From positions 141,831-205,830 of the forward strand of contig LSRX01000421.1 of assembly GCA_001939145.1 (NCBI GenBank): a stretch of DNA of 64,000 nucleotides, read 5' to 3'. Positions 58,801 through 62,970 of this stretch are shown one piece after another. Both the position numbers and the translations under genes were made by a program. This DNA is from Symbiodinium microadriaticum (Eukaryota > Sar > Dinophyceae > Suessiales > Symbiodiniaceae). The number at the start of each line of letters is the position of its first letter. Positions within the stretch are counted from its first letter, which is position 1. Below the pieces are notes generated by a model that saw only the letters and a program-made list of their open reading frames with translations, did not search any database and was not told the origin of the DNA.

Positions 58801-60123
58801 GCTTGTCTACTTTGCTAGGGGCTGATGGGATCATAAATTTCCTAACTTGGAAGGTGTGGTCCTATCGTGAACAAGGAGAACGAGCCAGATGTGGAGTGGA
58901 AGCTGGAATATACTGGCGCAGTGCACTCGGAATACCGAATCACTGGCACGCGGTTACTGGCACGCGGTTGCCGTCTTTCTTAGAGCCTCATCGGAACATT
59001 ATGAATGTGGCAGTCTTAACAGAGCTCAGTTGGAGACTCATCCGGGACGAGGATTCAAAACGCATGTGGAGATGGAACAGGGAAAACGATGGACCCCTAT
59101 ATAAGACTTATCATATCTTACGTATCCGATTAAAGTATTCTTATACGCATAATTCTGGCTTGACGCTTTTGGTATAGGTATCCGGCATTTATGGGAAATA
59201 TGCGCATGCGGTATCCGAAGAAAGTTAGCATACCTGTGGTTCTATAAATTTCTGCTTGGGGCTCGAGGGTTTCGGGCTCGCCTGGATGGGCGAACCCGGG
59301 GGGTTCAGGATTCCTGCTGTTTTCAACGTAGGGCGGTAGGGCAGGAGATAGGTAAACCAGGCAGAAGGCGATCCCGCGCGAGAATGTGACAGTCGCACGT
59401 GGCCAGCTTTGCCCAAGGTTCTTCTCCAAGGGTAGTGAGCCTCCTCGTGAACGTAGTGCGACCCCCCAAGCAGCAACCAAACAGCTTATCCATCTGCGAG
59501 GCCCGAGCCGGCCGCATCTGCGCTCCTGACGGCCTGGCGGTCTATGACACGGCCGGCCTCCAAGGAAGTCGGGGGAAAACCTCTTGGCGCCTCCAGAAGT
59601 CGACGAGTCGCGCGAAATCCCCGACTCTCAGACCTGAAGCTGAGCTCGCGAGGTCGTCCTCCTGGGCAACATTACCATGATGCCAAGCACTTACAAGCTC
59701 TTAGCAATGCACCTTGTCGGAGCCTTCAGCGAAGCTAAGGATGAACCTGCCAAGCGAACTGACAAAGGCCGAGTGGAGGGCGATGCTGTGCCTACTGACC
59801 AAGATCTGCCCTGAAGATGTCTCCTCCAGTCTTCCGGGCTTTCCTGTCATTGCTTCAGTGATTTCTCTGTGCAGGATCAGCTGTGCACCACCTTCAAGGA
59901 TCGTTTCCTCGGCGACATCCGCCTGGCACTGGTTCCGCCCCCAAGACATTCAGGAGCGAAAACTCGCGATCAGGGTGTAGCCAAGCAAAGGCCTCGAATA
60001 GTGAACTTTGCAGAAACAACCCTACGGCCGCCCTGAAGCCACTGGCAACTTTCAACTACGGCACACAATGCCAAAGCGGGAAGATGATGTCTTCCGAAGC
60101 AGATCACGCTGTTGCTGCTGCGG
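13690..60123 (+). CDS. Giant modular gene(s): Ig-like (SbsA/Big_5-type) and kelch-like exons
   Basis: Over about 46 kb, + strand exons repeatedly encode three recognisable strands. Strand A is a hydrophobic 'I-x-L-x-F-S-E-x-V-Q' strand. Strand B is 'G-x-G-x-x-x-L-x-P'. Strand C is 'L-x-P-G-x-x-Y-x-V-x-V'. In that order they describe an Ig-like beta-sandwich like the SbsA-type domains of bacterial surface proteins. One exon (46756-47077) carries all three. Kelch-like exons with 'GG' strands and a '[11 protein letters not shown]' motif lie at 40.4-44.4 kb and 53.7 kb. The product would be a very large, probably secreted or surface protein, which is inference. I cannot place the first or last exon, nor prove that all exons belong to one gene. 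The best-supported exons follow as separate entries. Confidence 0.6.
14262..14376 (+). CDS. Giant gene: Ig-like A-strand exon
   Basis: Reads '[19 protein letters not shown]' then '[19 protein letters not shown]'. It has the proline-led entry, the 'FLYFTQRV' strand and a glycine turn. AG acceptor at 14260-14261; a GA donor ('gaatgc') at 14377 fits the frame. Confidence 0.55.
14710..14853 (+). CDS. Giant gene: two cysteine-containing exons
   Basis: Exon 14710-14755 reads '[15 protein letters not shown]' and ends at a consensus 'gtaagt'. Exon 14793-14853 continues in phase as '[20 protein letters not shown]' and ends at 'gtaggc'. Both have AG acceptors. The cysteines could form disulfides in an extracellular domain. 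No family is recognised. Confidence 0.45.
15079..15199 (+). CDS. Giant gene: Ig-like C-strand exon
   Basis: Reads '[19 protein letters not shown]' and '[19 protein letters not shown]'. The '[13 protein letters not shown]' stretch fits the 'L-x-P-G-x-x-Y-x-V' strand of the module. AAG acceptor at 15076-15078; the end is approximate. Confidence 0.5.
15453..15502 (+). CDS. Giant gene: short C-strand exon
   Basis: Reads '[16 protein letters not shown]' between AG (15451-15452) and a GC donor ('gcggga' at 15503). It looks like the Tyr-x-x-x-x strand and acidic turn that end a module. Confidence 0.5.
15700..15800 (+). CDS. Giant gene: Ig-like A-strand exon (YFSEE)
   Basis: Contains '[20 protein letters not shown]', a clear SbsA-type first strand. 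The expected module opening 'VSPTDSAVP' lies just upstream in another frame, so a single-base shift near 15730 may separate the two. A frame that stays open from the AG at 15698-15699 also exists. Ends approximate. Confidence 0.5.
15935..16035 (+). CDS. Giant gene: Ig-like B-strand exon
   Basis: After 'gatgcag' the frame reads '[20 protein letters not shown]' then '[16 protein letters not shown]'. The 'GMGSLLF' start is the Gly-x-Gly strand that follows the A strand in other modules. The frame stays open to 16228, but the later part is arginine-rich and not trusted. Confidence 0.5.
16230..18176. other. No exon confidently recognised
   Basis: Mostly intronic-looking DNA. A C-rich tract with CCCACC motifs runs from about 17395 to 17500. 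A hydrophobic, low-complexity frame at 17672-17800 is not convincing as an exon. Confidence 0.45.
18177..18231 (+). CDS. Giant gene: Ig-like A-strand exon (LIFSEAV)
   Basis: Reads '[19 protein letters not shown]', one of the clearest 'tI-x-L-x-FSE-x-V' strands in the window. AG acceptor at 18175-18176 and a GT donor ('gtgcga') at 18232. Confidence 0.65.
18601..19200. repeat. CTA/CTG trinucleotide array
   Basis: Long runs of CTA (about 18700-18846) with occasional CTC interruptions switch to CTG (about 18848-18918). They then break down into mixed ACT/CCA/GAC triplets to about 19200. Open frames through it encode polythreonine, polyleucine or polyserine and are artefacts of the repeat. Confidence 0.95.
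19512..19628 (+). CDS. Giant gene: Ig-like C-strand exon
   Basis: Exactly 39 codons between AAG (19509-19511) and a GT donor ('gtcgca' at 19629). Reads '[19 protein letters not shown]' then '[17 protein letters not shown]'. The '[11 protein letters not shown]' stretch is the 'L-x-P-G-x-x-Y-x-V' strand with Cys in place of Tyr. Confidence 0.55.
20085..20400. repeat. CCGAAAC / GTTTCGG motif cluster
   Basis: The 7-base motif CCGAAAC or close variants recurs in both orientations through this stretch, with GTTTCAGGGTTTTCG-like forms at the left end. It is not a regular tandem array. Similar motif clusters occur at about 29340-29385, 51535-51650 and 54325-54650. Confidence 0.6.
20659..20740 (+). 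CDS. Giant gene: Ig-like A-strand exon ending LLQ
   Basis: Reads '[20 protein letters not shown]' then 'GLRSLLQ' and ends exactly at Q before a GC donor ('gcaagc' at 20741). AG acceptor at 20657-20658. The next exon probably starts at 20808 after 'ggctcag', in phase 0, as in other modules. Confidence 0.55.
20896..20980 (+). CDS. Giant gene: Ig-like C-strand exon (YALVVPPE)
   Basis: Reads '[20 protein letters not shown]' then 'HELPMICR'. It fits the 't-x-Y-x-v-x-v-p' closing strand of the module. AG acceptor at 20894-20895; GC donor ('gccttc') at 20981. Confidence 0.65.
21423..21475 (+). CDS. Giant gene: Ig-like A-strand exon (LVFSEAF)
   Basis: Reads '[17 protein letters not shown]' after 'ctggcag'. 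It is the next module after the closing strand at 20896-20980. The 3' end is approximate. Confidence 0.6.
22185..22326 (+). CDS. Giant gene: Ig-like A-strand exon
   Basis: Reads '[17 protein letters not shown]' then '[19 protein letters not shown]'. The acidic/proline entry and the '[11 protein letters not shown]' strand match the A-strand pattern. Boundaries are approximate; the frame remains open to 22739, but the later part does not look like this module. Confidence 0.45.
23105..23215 (+). CDS. Giant gene: Ig-like A-strand exon ending IQ
   Basis: Exactly 37 codons after 'cttgcag' (to 23104). It includes '[19 protein letters not shown]' and ends 'DRPIQ' before a GC donor ('gcaaga' at 23216). 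It shows the proline-led entry, the A strand and the invariant Q at the splice. Confidence 0.72.
23273..23415 (+). CDS. Giant gene: Ig-like B-strand exon (GSGDFVLVP)
   Basis: Follows the A exon across a 57-base GC-AG intron in phase 0. Reads '[20 protein letters not shown]' then '[20 protein letters not shown]'. 'GSGDFVLVP' is the typical second strand of SbsA-like modules. GT donor ('gtgtat') at 23416. Confidence 0.72.
24327..24411 (+). CDS. Giant gene: Ig-like A-strand exon
   Basis: Reads '[20 protein letters not shown]' then 'HSARVPFF'. It ends one base into a codon before a GC donor ('gcacct' at 24412). Splicing to 24523 keeps the frame and gives 'VPFFRGADLFIP'. Confidence 0.55.
24523..24608 (+). 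CDS. Giant gene: Ig-like B-strand exon (GADLFIPLF)
   Basis: Reads '[20 protein letters not shown]' then 'AGSCIPAE' between AG (24521-24522) and a GT donor ('gtatgc' at 24609). It has the same place in the module as the 'GSGDFVLVP' exon, though the glycine pattern is weaker. Confidence 0.6.
24841..24903 (+). CDS. Giant gene: Ig-like C-strand exon ([11 protein letters not shown])
   Basis: After a pyrimidine-rich 'ccttccttccag' the frame reads '[20 protein letters not shown]', like the closing strand and Asp turn of a module. Phase 0 fits the end of the previous exon, although an exon may be missing between them. Confidence 0.5.
25120..26427. other. Long stretch without a supported exon
   Basis: No motif-bearing exon is seen. 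A 243-codon open frame on the - strand (25960-26691) runs antisense across the next A and B exons. It is a reflection of their composition rather than a gene. Confidence 0.45.
26428..26503 (+). CDS. Giant gene: Ig-like A-strand exon ending VQ
   Basis: Reads '[18 protein letters not shown]' then 'NFSARVQ' and ends at Q before a GC donor ('gcaagg' at 26504). AG acceptor at 26426-26427. The '[12 protein letters not shown]' strand is a close match to the module consensus. Confidence 0.7.
26565..26651 (+). CDS. Giant gene: Ig-like B-strand exon (GAGRLLIVD)
   Basis: Twenty-nine codons in phase 0 after 'cttgcag', ending before 'gtatgc' at 26652. Reads '[19 protein letters not shown]' then '[10 protein letters not shown]'. 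It has the Gly-x-Gly strand and two cysteines that may pair. The intron between A and B (26504-26564) is 61 bases, GC-AG. Confidence 0.72.
27438..27578 (+). CDS. Exon with strong splice sites, probably giant gene
   Basis: Forty-seven codons in phase 0 between AAG (27435-27437) and a perfect 'AAG|gtgagt' donor at 27579. Reads '[20 protein letters not shown]' and '[14 protein letters not shown]'. Three cysteines and alternating hydrophobic residues fit a secreted beta-rich domain, but the module signature is weak. Confidence 0.5.
28240..28367. repeat. (TC)n / TCTG microsatellite
   Basis: Runs of TC with interspersed TCTG and TGCG units. Open frames through it are Ser/Leu-rich artefacts on both strands. 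Confidence 0.95.
28636..28724 (+). CDS. Candidate exon, giant gene region
   Basis: Between AG (28634-28635) and a GT donor ('gtgagc' at 28725) the frame reads '[18 protein letters not shown]' then '[11 protein letters not shown]'. Two hydrophobic strands and a turn, similar in style to B and C strands, without a decisive motif. Confidence 0.4.
29751..29776. repeat. Homopolymer junction T19 then G7
   Basis: Nineteen T followed at once by seven G. It could be the trace of a poly(A)-tailed retro-insertion on the opposite strand or plain homopolymer expansion. No flanking duplication was noticed. Confidence 0.9.
36391..36545. repeat. CAGGTTCAACCC cluster, direct and inverted
   Basis: About ten copies of a 9-12 base unit, GGTTCAA(C/T)CC or its inverse, separated by a few bases. 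One copy is 'GGTTCGAATCC', identical to a tRNA gene B-box. The mix of orientations makes several short hairpins. No tRNA body is present. Confidence 0.8.
36548..37120. repeat. TCTG/TCTC microsatellite array
   Basis: More than 500 bases of TCTG, TCTC and TTTG units, purest TCTG at about 36860-36960. Open frames on both strands are long but consist of Cys/Leu/Ser/Val or Asp/Arg/Gln/Thr repeats and are not genes. Confidence 0.95.
37478..37546 (+). CDS. Giant gene: Ig-like A-strand exon ending LQ
   Basis: Exactly 23 codons after AAG (37475-37477). Reads '[18 protein letters not shown]' then 'NEDLQ' and ends at Q before a GC donor ('gctcgt' at 37547). It is a very close match to the module A strand. 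Confidence 0.72.
37845..37904 (+). CDS. Giant gene: Ig-like B-strand exon (GSMVVINP)
   Basis: Twenty codons in phase 0 after 'ctactgcag'. Reads '[20 protein letters not shown]' and ends before 'gtctaa' at 37905. The phase matches the preceding A exon across a 298-base intron. Confidence 0.65.
38637..38672. repeat. (GT)n-(TA)n microsatellite
   Basis: GT units switching to TA units and back to GT. Confidence 0.9.
38905..38970 (+). CDS. Giant gene: candidate Ig-like A-strand exon
   Basis: Reads '[20 protein letters not shown]' after 'tccaag'. The '[10 protein letters not shown]' strand fits the module's A pattern. It may end before a GA or attached donor near 38970. Less certain because no B exon is recognised directly downstream. 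Confidence 0.4.
39110..39585. repeat. GTAT/GCAT microsatellite array
   Basis: ATGT/GTAT tetramers with regularly placed GCAT tetramers, turning into GCGCATGT and then GTATAT units at the 3' end. Frames on both strands are long but encode Met-Tyr-Val-Cys or Ile-His-Thr repeats, so no gene is called. Confidence 0.95.
40362..40470 (+). CDS. Giant gene: kelch-like exon (LLVGGV)
   Basis: After 'catcccag' the frame reads '[20 protein letters not shown]' then '[13 protein letters not shown]'. It shows the kelch pattern of a His-containing strand, 'llvGG' and then '..aDtW'. The 3' end is approximate. Confidence 0.6.
41097..41168 (+). CDS. Giant gene: kelch-like or A-strand exon
   Basis: Exactly 24 codons, from AG (41095-41096) to a GC donor ('gcaggg' at 41169). 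Reads '[18 protein letters not shown]' then 'AVSLMQ'. '[14 protein letters not shown]' resembles a kelch strand with Ser-Trp where Gly-Gly is usual. Its end at Q before a GC donor is like the Ig-like A exons. Confidence 0.5.
41217..41318 (+). CDS. Giant gene: kelch-like exon (WILGGQ)
   Basis: After 'tttcccag' the frame reads '[19 protein letters not shown]' then 'TLWKTF'. This is the 'g.wilGG...D..g.lW' kelch pattern. The frame is open to 41318; the donor is not fixed. Confidence 0.6.
41896..41995 (+). CDS. Giant gene: kelch-like exon (LAILGGA)
   Basis: Reads '[20 protein letters not shown]' then '[12 protein letters not shown]' after 'cttttcag'. It is a kelch strand with the double Gly and a following polar turn. 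The next 3' exon with the matching 'VW' strand is at 44033. Confidence 0.58.
41999..42353. repeat. 151-bp exact direct duplication around an N
   Basis: The segment 41999-42149 recurs as 42203-42353 at an offset of 204 bases. The short spacer contains the window's only ambiguous base, N at 42193. The copies look identical by eye. The N suggests a scaffold join, so this may be an unresolved overlap of two contigs rather than a real duplication. Confidence 0.9.
42354..44032. other. No supported exon; large overlapping open frames
   Basis: A + strand frame is open from 43105 to 44043 (over 300 codons). Its composition changes along its length, other frames and the opposite strand are also open, and no domain is visible. 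It ends just past the start of the next kelch exon, in a different frame. I treat it as intron unless transcript data show otherwise. Confidence 0.4.
44033..44115 (+). CDS. Giant gene: kelch-like exon ([11 protein letters not shown])
   Basis: Between AG (44031-44032) and a consensus donor 'gtacgt' at 44116. Reads '[20 protein letters not shown]' then 'GWDMPTAR'. This is the clear '.vW.S.DGG..W.......W..R' signature of kelch-like repeats found in large secreted proteins. Confidence 0.75.
44362..44407 (+). CDS. Giant gene: kelch-like exon (SIYMYG)
   Basis: After 'gacgcag' reads '[15 protein letters not shown]', the next kelch strand ('d.iymyGg'), before a GT donor ('gtggtg' at about 44408). 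It follows the R of the previous exon as expected in a kelch blade. Confidence 0.55.
44408..46755. other. No firmly supported exon
   Basis: Candidate frames exist, for example near 45470-45560 with '[15 protein letters not shown]', but two frames are equally open there and no motif decides between them. The rest looks intronic. Confidence 0.4.
46756..47077 (+). CDS. Giant gene: complete Ig-like module in one exon
   Basis: One frame carries the whole module. The A strand is '[17 protein letters not shown]', then a cysteine loop 'YCESGCLDS'. The B strand is '[15 protein letters not shown]'. The C strand is '[14 protein letters not shown]' with '[11 protein letters not shown]' after it. The frame stays open to a GT donor ('gtaatc' at 47078). 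This shows that the A, B and C pieces found in separate exons elsewhere belong together. The 5' boundary is approximate, and a GT at 46945 could be an earlier donor. Confidence 0.65.
47090..48730. other. No supported exon
   Basis: Several open frames of 60-200 codons lie on both strands and overlap one another. None carries a recognisable module motif. Confidence 0.4.
48731..48794 (+). CDS. Giant gene: Ig-like C-strand exon (YTLILDSG)
   Basis: Reads '[20 protein letters not shown]' and ends at Q before a GA donor ('gaagcc' at 48795). 'L-x-L-G-x-x-Y-T-L-x-L-x-x-G' is a textbook closing strand of an SbsA-type domain. CAG acceptor at 48728-48730. Confidence 0.68.
48908..48985 (+). CDS. Giant gene: Ig-like A-strand exon (AIRVEFK)
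   Basis: After 'tgttgcag' reads '[20 protein letters not shown]'. It opens the next module straight after the closing strand at 48731-48794. The 3' end is uncertain because the frame runs on as 'CLLLAYTW'. Confidence 0.5.
49560..49920. repeat. CCA, CTC and CTA trinucleotide array
   Basis: CCA, then CTCCTA/CTCCTG higher-order units that repeat as a block of about 60 bases (49590-49650 and 49650-49715), then pure CTA (about 49766-49890). Polythreonine and polyproline frames through it are artefacts. Confidence 0.95.
50633..50690 (+). CDS. Giant gene: Ig-like A-strand exon (LTMTFPPHV)
   Basis: After 'gtgtgcag' reads '[19 protein letters not shown]' and meets a GT donor ('gtctgc') at about 50691. 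It fits the A-strand pattern. Confidence 0.45.
50998..51050 (+). CDS. Giant gene: candidate A-strand exon (LRVHFRNL)
   Basis: Reads '[18 protein letters not shown]' after 'ccgcag'. Similar in pattern to the A strands ('l-x-V-x-F'). Ends not determined. Confidence 0.35.
52511..52621 (+). CDS. Giant gene: Ig-like A-strand exon (LLAFSEP)
   Basis: Exactly 37 codons from AAG (52508-52510) to a GT donor ('gtctca' at 52622). Reads '[19 protein letters not shown]' then '[17 protein letters not shown]'. It has the proline entry and a clear FSE strand. Confidence 0.7.
52692..52729 (+). CDS. Giant gene: Ig-like B-strand exon (GPGNVTFVP)
   Basis: Joined in phase 0 across a 70-base GT-AG intron. Reads '[12 protein letters not shown]', the Gly-rich B strand. 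A GC donor ('gctctg') at 52730 is likely, but the frame is open to 52874. Confidence 0.68.
52930..52990 (+). CDS. Giant gene: Ig-like C-strand exon ([11 protein letters not shown])
   Basis: After 'cttgttgcag' reads '[20 protein letters not shown]' then 'PRKP'. It is the 'L-x-P-G-x-x-x-Y-x-V' strand of the same module. End approximate. Confidence 0.6.
53101..53171 (+). CDS. Giant gene: Ig-like closing strand exon ([12 protein letters not shown])
   Basis: After 'cgccggag' reads '[20 protein letters not shown]'. 'Y-N-V-T-V-x-x-x-A-x-x-D-x-x-G' is the end of an SbsA-type domain. The end lies near 53168-53171 before a GA donor or TG. Confidence 0.65.
53719..53806 (+). CDS. Giant gene: kelch-like exon (VVVIGGAP)
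   Basis: After 'cacctgcag' reads '[20 protein letters not shown]' then 'YR'. It is a kelch strand with the double Gly and a following 'IYLYR'. Boundaries at the 3' side approximate. Confidence 0.55.
54539..54615 (+). CDS. Candidate cysteine-rich exon
   Basis: Reads '[20 protein letters not shown]' then 'DEMGRPVL' after 'gtgcaag'. Three cysteines and acidic residues suggest an extracellular domain; no family recognised. The 3' end may be at the GT near 54609. Confidence 0.4.
54924..55044 (+). CDS. Candidate charged helical exon
   Basis: Between CAG (54921-54923) and a GC donor ('gcgcca' at 55045). Reads '[19 protein letters not shown]' then '[16 protein letters not shown]'. The composition is strongly protein-like and helical, unlike the beta-rich modules. 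It could be a linker or a cytoplasmic part, or belong to another gene. Confidence 0.45.
55045..57393. other. Few supported exons
   Basis: Weak candidates only. '[20 protein letters not shown]' lies at about 56432-56495 after 'cgcag'. '[17 protein letters not shown]' lies at about 56705-56755 after 'tttcag' and resembles an A strand. Neither has a confirmed partner. Confidence 0.35.
57394..57457 (+). CDS. Candidate exon, kelch-like or Ig-like
   Basis: Between CAG (57391-57393) and a GT donor ('gtgaca' at 57458). Reads '[20 protein letters not shown]' and then G. Alternating hydrophobic residues fit a beta strand. Family not certain. Confidence 0.4.
58342..58446 (+). CDS. Candidate exon with acidic helical product
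   Basis: From 'gtccgag' to a GT donor ('gtgatt' at 58447). Reads '[20 protein letters not shown]' then '[14 protein letters not shown]'. Good protein-like composition in one frame only; no family recognised. Confidence 0.4.
58715..58850 (+). CDS. Giant gene: candidate Gly-rich B-strand exon
   Basis: After 'gtctcag' reads '[20 protein letters not shown]' then '[18 protein letters not shown]'. The glycine-led 'GLSGSLELR' resembles the B strand. The frame stays open for much longer, so the 3' end is a guess. Confidence 0.45.
58876..58970 (+). CDS. Candidate exon (WKLEYTGAV)
   Basis: After 'acaag' reads '[20 protein letters not shown]' then 'RITGTRL'. It has alternating strand residues and could close the module begun at 58715. 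It lies in a different frame from the long open frame that covers the same bases, so one of the two is wrong. Confidence 0.35.
59875..59953 (+). CDS. Giant gene: Ig-like B-strand exon (GDIRLALVP)
   Basis: From 'ctgtgcag' to a GA donor ('gagcga' at 59954). Reads '[20 protein letters not shown]' then 'PPPRHS'. The 'GDIRLALVP' strand matches the B pattern and shows that modules continue to about 60 kb. Confidence 0.6.
60014..60123 (+). CDS. Giant gene: Ig-like C-strand exon
   Basis: After 'ctttgcag' reads '[20 protein letters not shown]' then '[16 protein letters not shown]', before 'gtatgc' at 60124. 'L-K-P-x-x-x-x-x-Y' fits the closing strand. Confidence 0.5.
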
Positions 60124-62635
60124 GTATGCCAGCCGAGTAGGCCTGAAGTTGAGTGTTCGCTGCCTGTTTCACAGCTGTGAGGTGATGGGACTGTCTTCGG
60201 CCGGGCAGGCTTTCTGAGTCGAATCGCTGCCGTTCACTTGACCATTGCAGCCAATCCGGCCTCACGGCATCAAGACTGCTTGCAGGTTCCACTTACGGCA
60301 GCATCTGTCGCGACCCAAGATGGCCTCTTGGGCATGGCAGCTTTGCTGACGAGGTTCGAGTTCTCCAGACTACATCTCTGCAATCTGCAGGTTTTGAACG
60401 TGGAGGTTTCAGCTTGCGAGTCATCTCTGCGCCTGCGAAGACGACTGGCGGCGGTCGCTTCTCGGAAGCAAGGAGACACACCTGACCACGGTTGCTGGAA
60501 TGGGACTGTGCTCACAGGCTGAATGTTGTTTAGGCTCGAGGTTCCAGGGGACAGACAGTCAGAAAGCGCTCATTTTGGAATCTGGCACCCAGGCAACAGC
60601 CGTCAGCTTTGCGGTAAAGGCAGGAAGTCTGAGCACAAAACACGCCTCGGGAGTAAACTTCAGGGCAAGGTTTGGCCACGTCCGAGTAGCAGAAGTGGAT
60701 ACAGTAGCTGCAGAGCAGTGAGCCGTGTAGCGGGAGCTCAGTAACGCAGTTACTCCTGCACATTTTGTCCAGATCATCGGTGCTTTGCAATCTGCTGAAG
60801 CTTGGATGGTCGCAGCAATGGGTCAGTCAGACAGCATGGACGGTTTTCACCCCCCCCCCCACACCCGATCGCGCATTTTTCGAGCCTCCGGACAAGCTGA
60901 AGTTTGAGCCGTCTGCGCCAAGCCAAGTTCAGATGGAATATTGCTGCTCGCCTGACCATTCCGAGCCCTGTGCCTGCAACGCACGAGCACATCACGGCTG
61001 ACCAGGTGGAGAACGATGCAGAAGCGCTGCAGCTTCAGTCCACGGTCACGGAGCAGGATGCCAGCTTGGTGCTGAGCCGGGCTTTTCCAAAACATCCAAG
61101 TTAGGTCCGTACCATGACAAGCAGAGGCTAGCGGAGCCGAACAACTTAAATGCGCAGAACCAGCGGTACCGGCAACCATCTTCCCACCCACTGCGCAGTT
61201 TTGTGGGGGCTGGCTTTGAGCTGTAAGCCACTTTCACCGAGGCAGCGTTTTTGACAGAGTCTTTTCGCTGGCCTTGCTGTCTTCTTCGGGTGTCGAAGTG
61301 GCAGGCAGGCACCGGATGCCACCGGCACGCAGACGCATGTTTAGAAGCATCTGCGAAACTCTGAGTTGAGTGCCATGGAGCTTTTGTGCCTCCACGAGCG
61401 TCTACCCCAGCCGAACTATTGCCATAGTATATCAGGGGCAGCAGTTGACATTGTCATACCTTGTCCTCCGGTGTGCCAGACCTTGGGAAAACCCGCATGA
61501 TCCGCGACATCCTGTACATCATTGATGAGTCCGGGCCTGAGGGAGTAGATCACCGGTCTCTTGGAGTTAGCTGTGCCTGGCTTTAGGAGCCCTTCGGATT
61601 GATTGGCTTTACAGAGAACCCCCTGATACCCGACACCCGATGCACAGTGGCATGACCCTGCATCATCGTCGCAAGGCCGGATGGAACGCAGGTTTCAGTG
61701 GCTGCAGCCTTGGTGATTGCTCACGCGCATGTCTGCAATCTGCAGCCAAATTGCAGCTGTTATCTGGGGGCATACTCTCAGTAGTTTTGGAACAAGGTGG
61801 ATCAGGTGCTGGACCAGTGGCTCATCCTAAGTACCGTTGAACGGAGCCCGTACAAACGAAAATCCTGGCGGTGTAGGCCAGGCAAAGGCTTGTCTGAACC
61901 ATGGCCCGTCCGAATGCTCCCGTGGCAAGGTGAGGGACAACAGCAGGAGCCCCAGCCATGATGTGCAACGGCAGAAAAGTTAAGACAAAGCTACCCAAGT
62001 CCAGTGACTCTGTCGCCACTTCTTGGACTGCACCTCCGGATGTTTGAGAAGAGAGCTGCTGGGGCTCTAGGACACCCACCGGTTAGTTTGTGGCGCATGC
62101 ATCCATGGTTGAGCGAAGGCAGCAATGACACGGACAACGACACCGGCAATGACACAGGACTCTTGCATTTTTCATCTTAGGTGCGGCTTTTTGAGGCAGG
62201 ACAAGCCGCAGCCGTAGAAGCAGCGCGACCAAAGCTTCCGGCTTGATTGTCAGGGCTACCCGGCCGTCCGGAAAACTGCGAGAAGCTGTTGGTAGACTTC
62301 ATTTCGACGACCATGATGGCTGATGTGATGTATAATGTCACGCCACACCATATATGGTCTTGCATGTCGTGCAAAATAGTAGCCGTATGGCAGCGAATGG
62401 GAGGAGAGGAAGACAATGACGACTTTATTGGCTCACCGGACCTTGCCTGAGAGAGGATTGCCACTGCTCAGCCTTATGCAATTTTGGGGTTGGGGTTTAG
62501 GGCAAGGCTGGACACCCACAGCCTTACTCATGCCCCCAGGGACATGACGAACATCCCCTTGAGCATTCCCACAAACATCCCTCACATCCGGTACTCACGG
62601 TAGTCGCTCAGTATTGTAGTCGTCTTATTATGGGC

Positions 62636-62745
62636 AGTGTGAGAGGGCCCATCGGGGATCACCTTGCAGCACTGGAGCGATGAGCTAGACATGGGCACTG
62701 TGAGAGGGTCCACGTCTAGGACACGGGCACTGAGAGAGGGCCCGT
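62636..62745. repeat. Three-copy 'gggcactgtgagagggccc' minisatellite
   Basis: Three imperfect copies of about 19 bases near 62634, 62694 and 62725, with unequal spacers that also share short words such as 'gatcacc/gatcggc' and 'gctagac'. Confidence 0.75.
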
Positions 62746-62845
62746 GTCGGTTCCTTGGGGGAACATCCGATGAAATTGGAACGATCGGCTAGACAGGGCC
62801 CCGTGTGAATCGCTTCGGGTTATGATTGGATAAGCTTGGAGTTTG

Positions 62846-62970
62846 TCTCTCTCTCTCTCTCTCTCTGTGTTTGTATCTGTGTCTGTGTGTCCGTCTCCGT
62901 CCCTGTCCCTGTCTCTGTCTCTGTCTCTGTCTCTGTCTCTGTCTCTGTGTGTGTGTGTGGGGTGTGTGTG
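62846..62970. repeat. TC, TCTG and GT microsatellite
   Basis: TC units, then TGTC/CTGTCT units, then GT units. Frames through it are low complexity and not called as genes. Confidence 0.95.
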
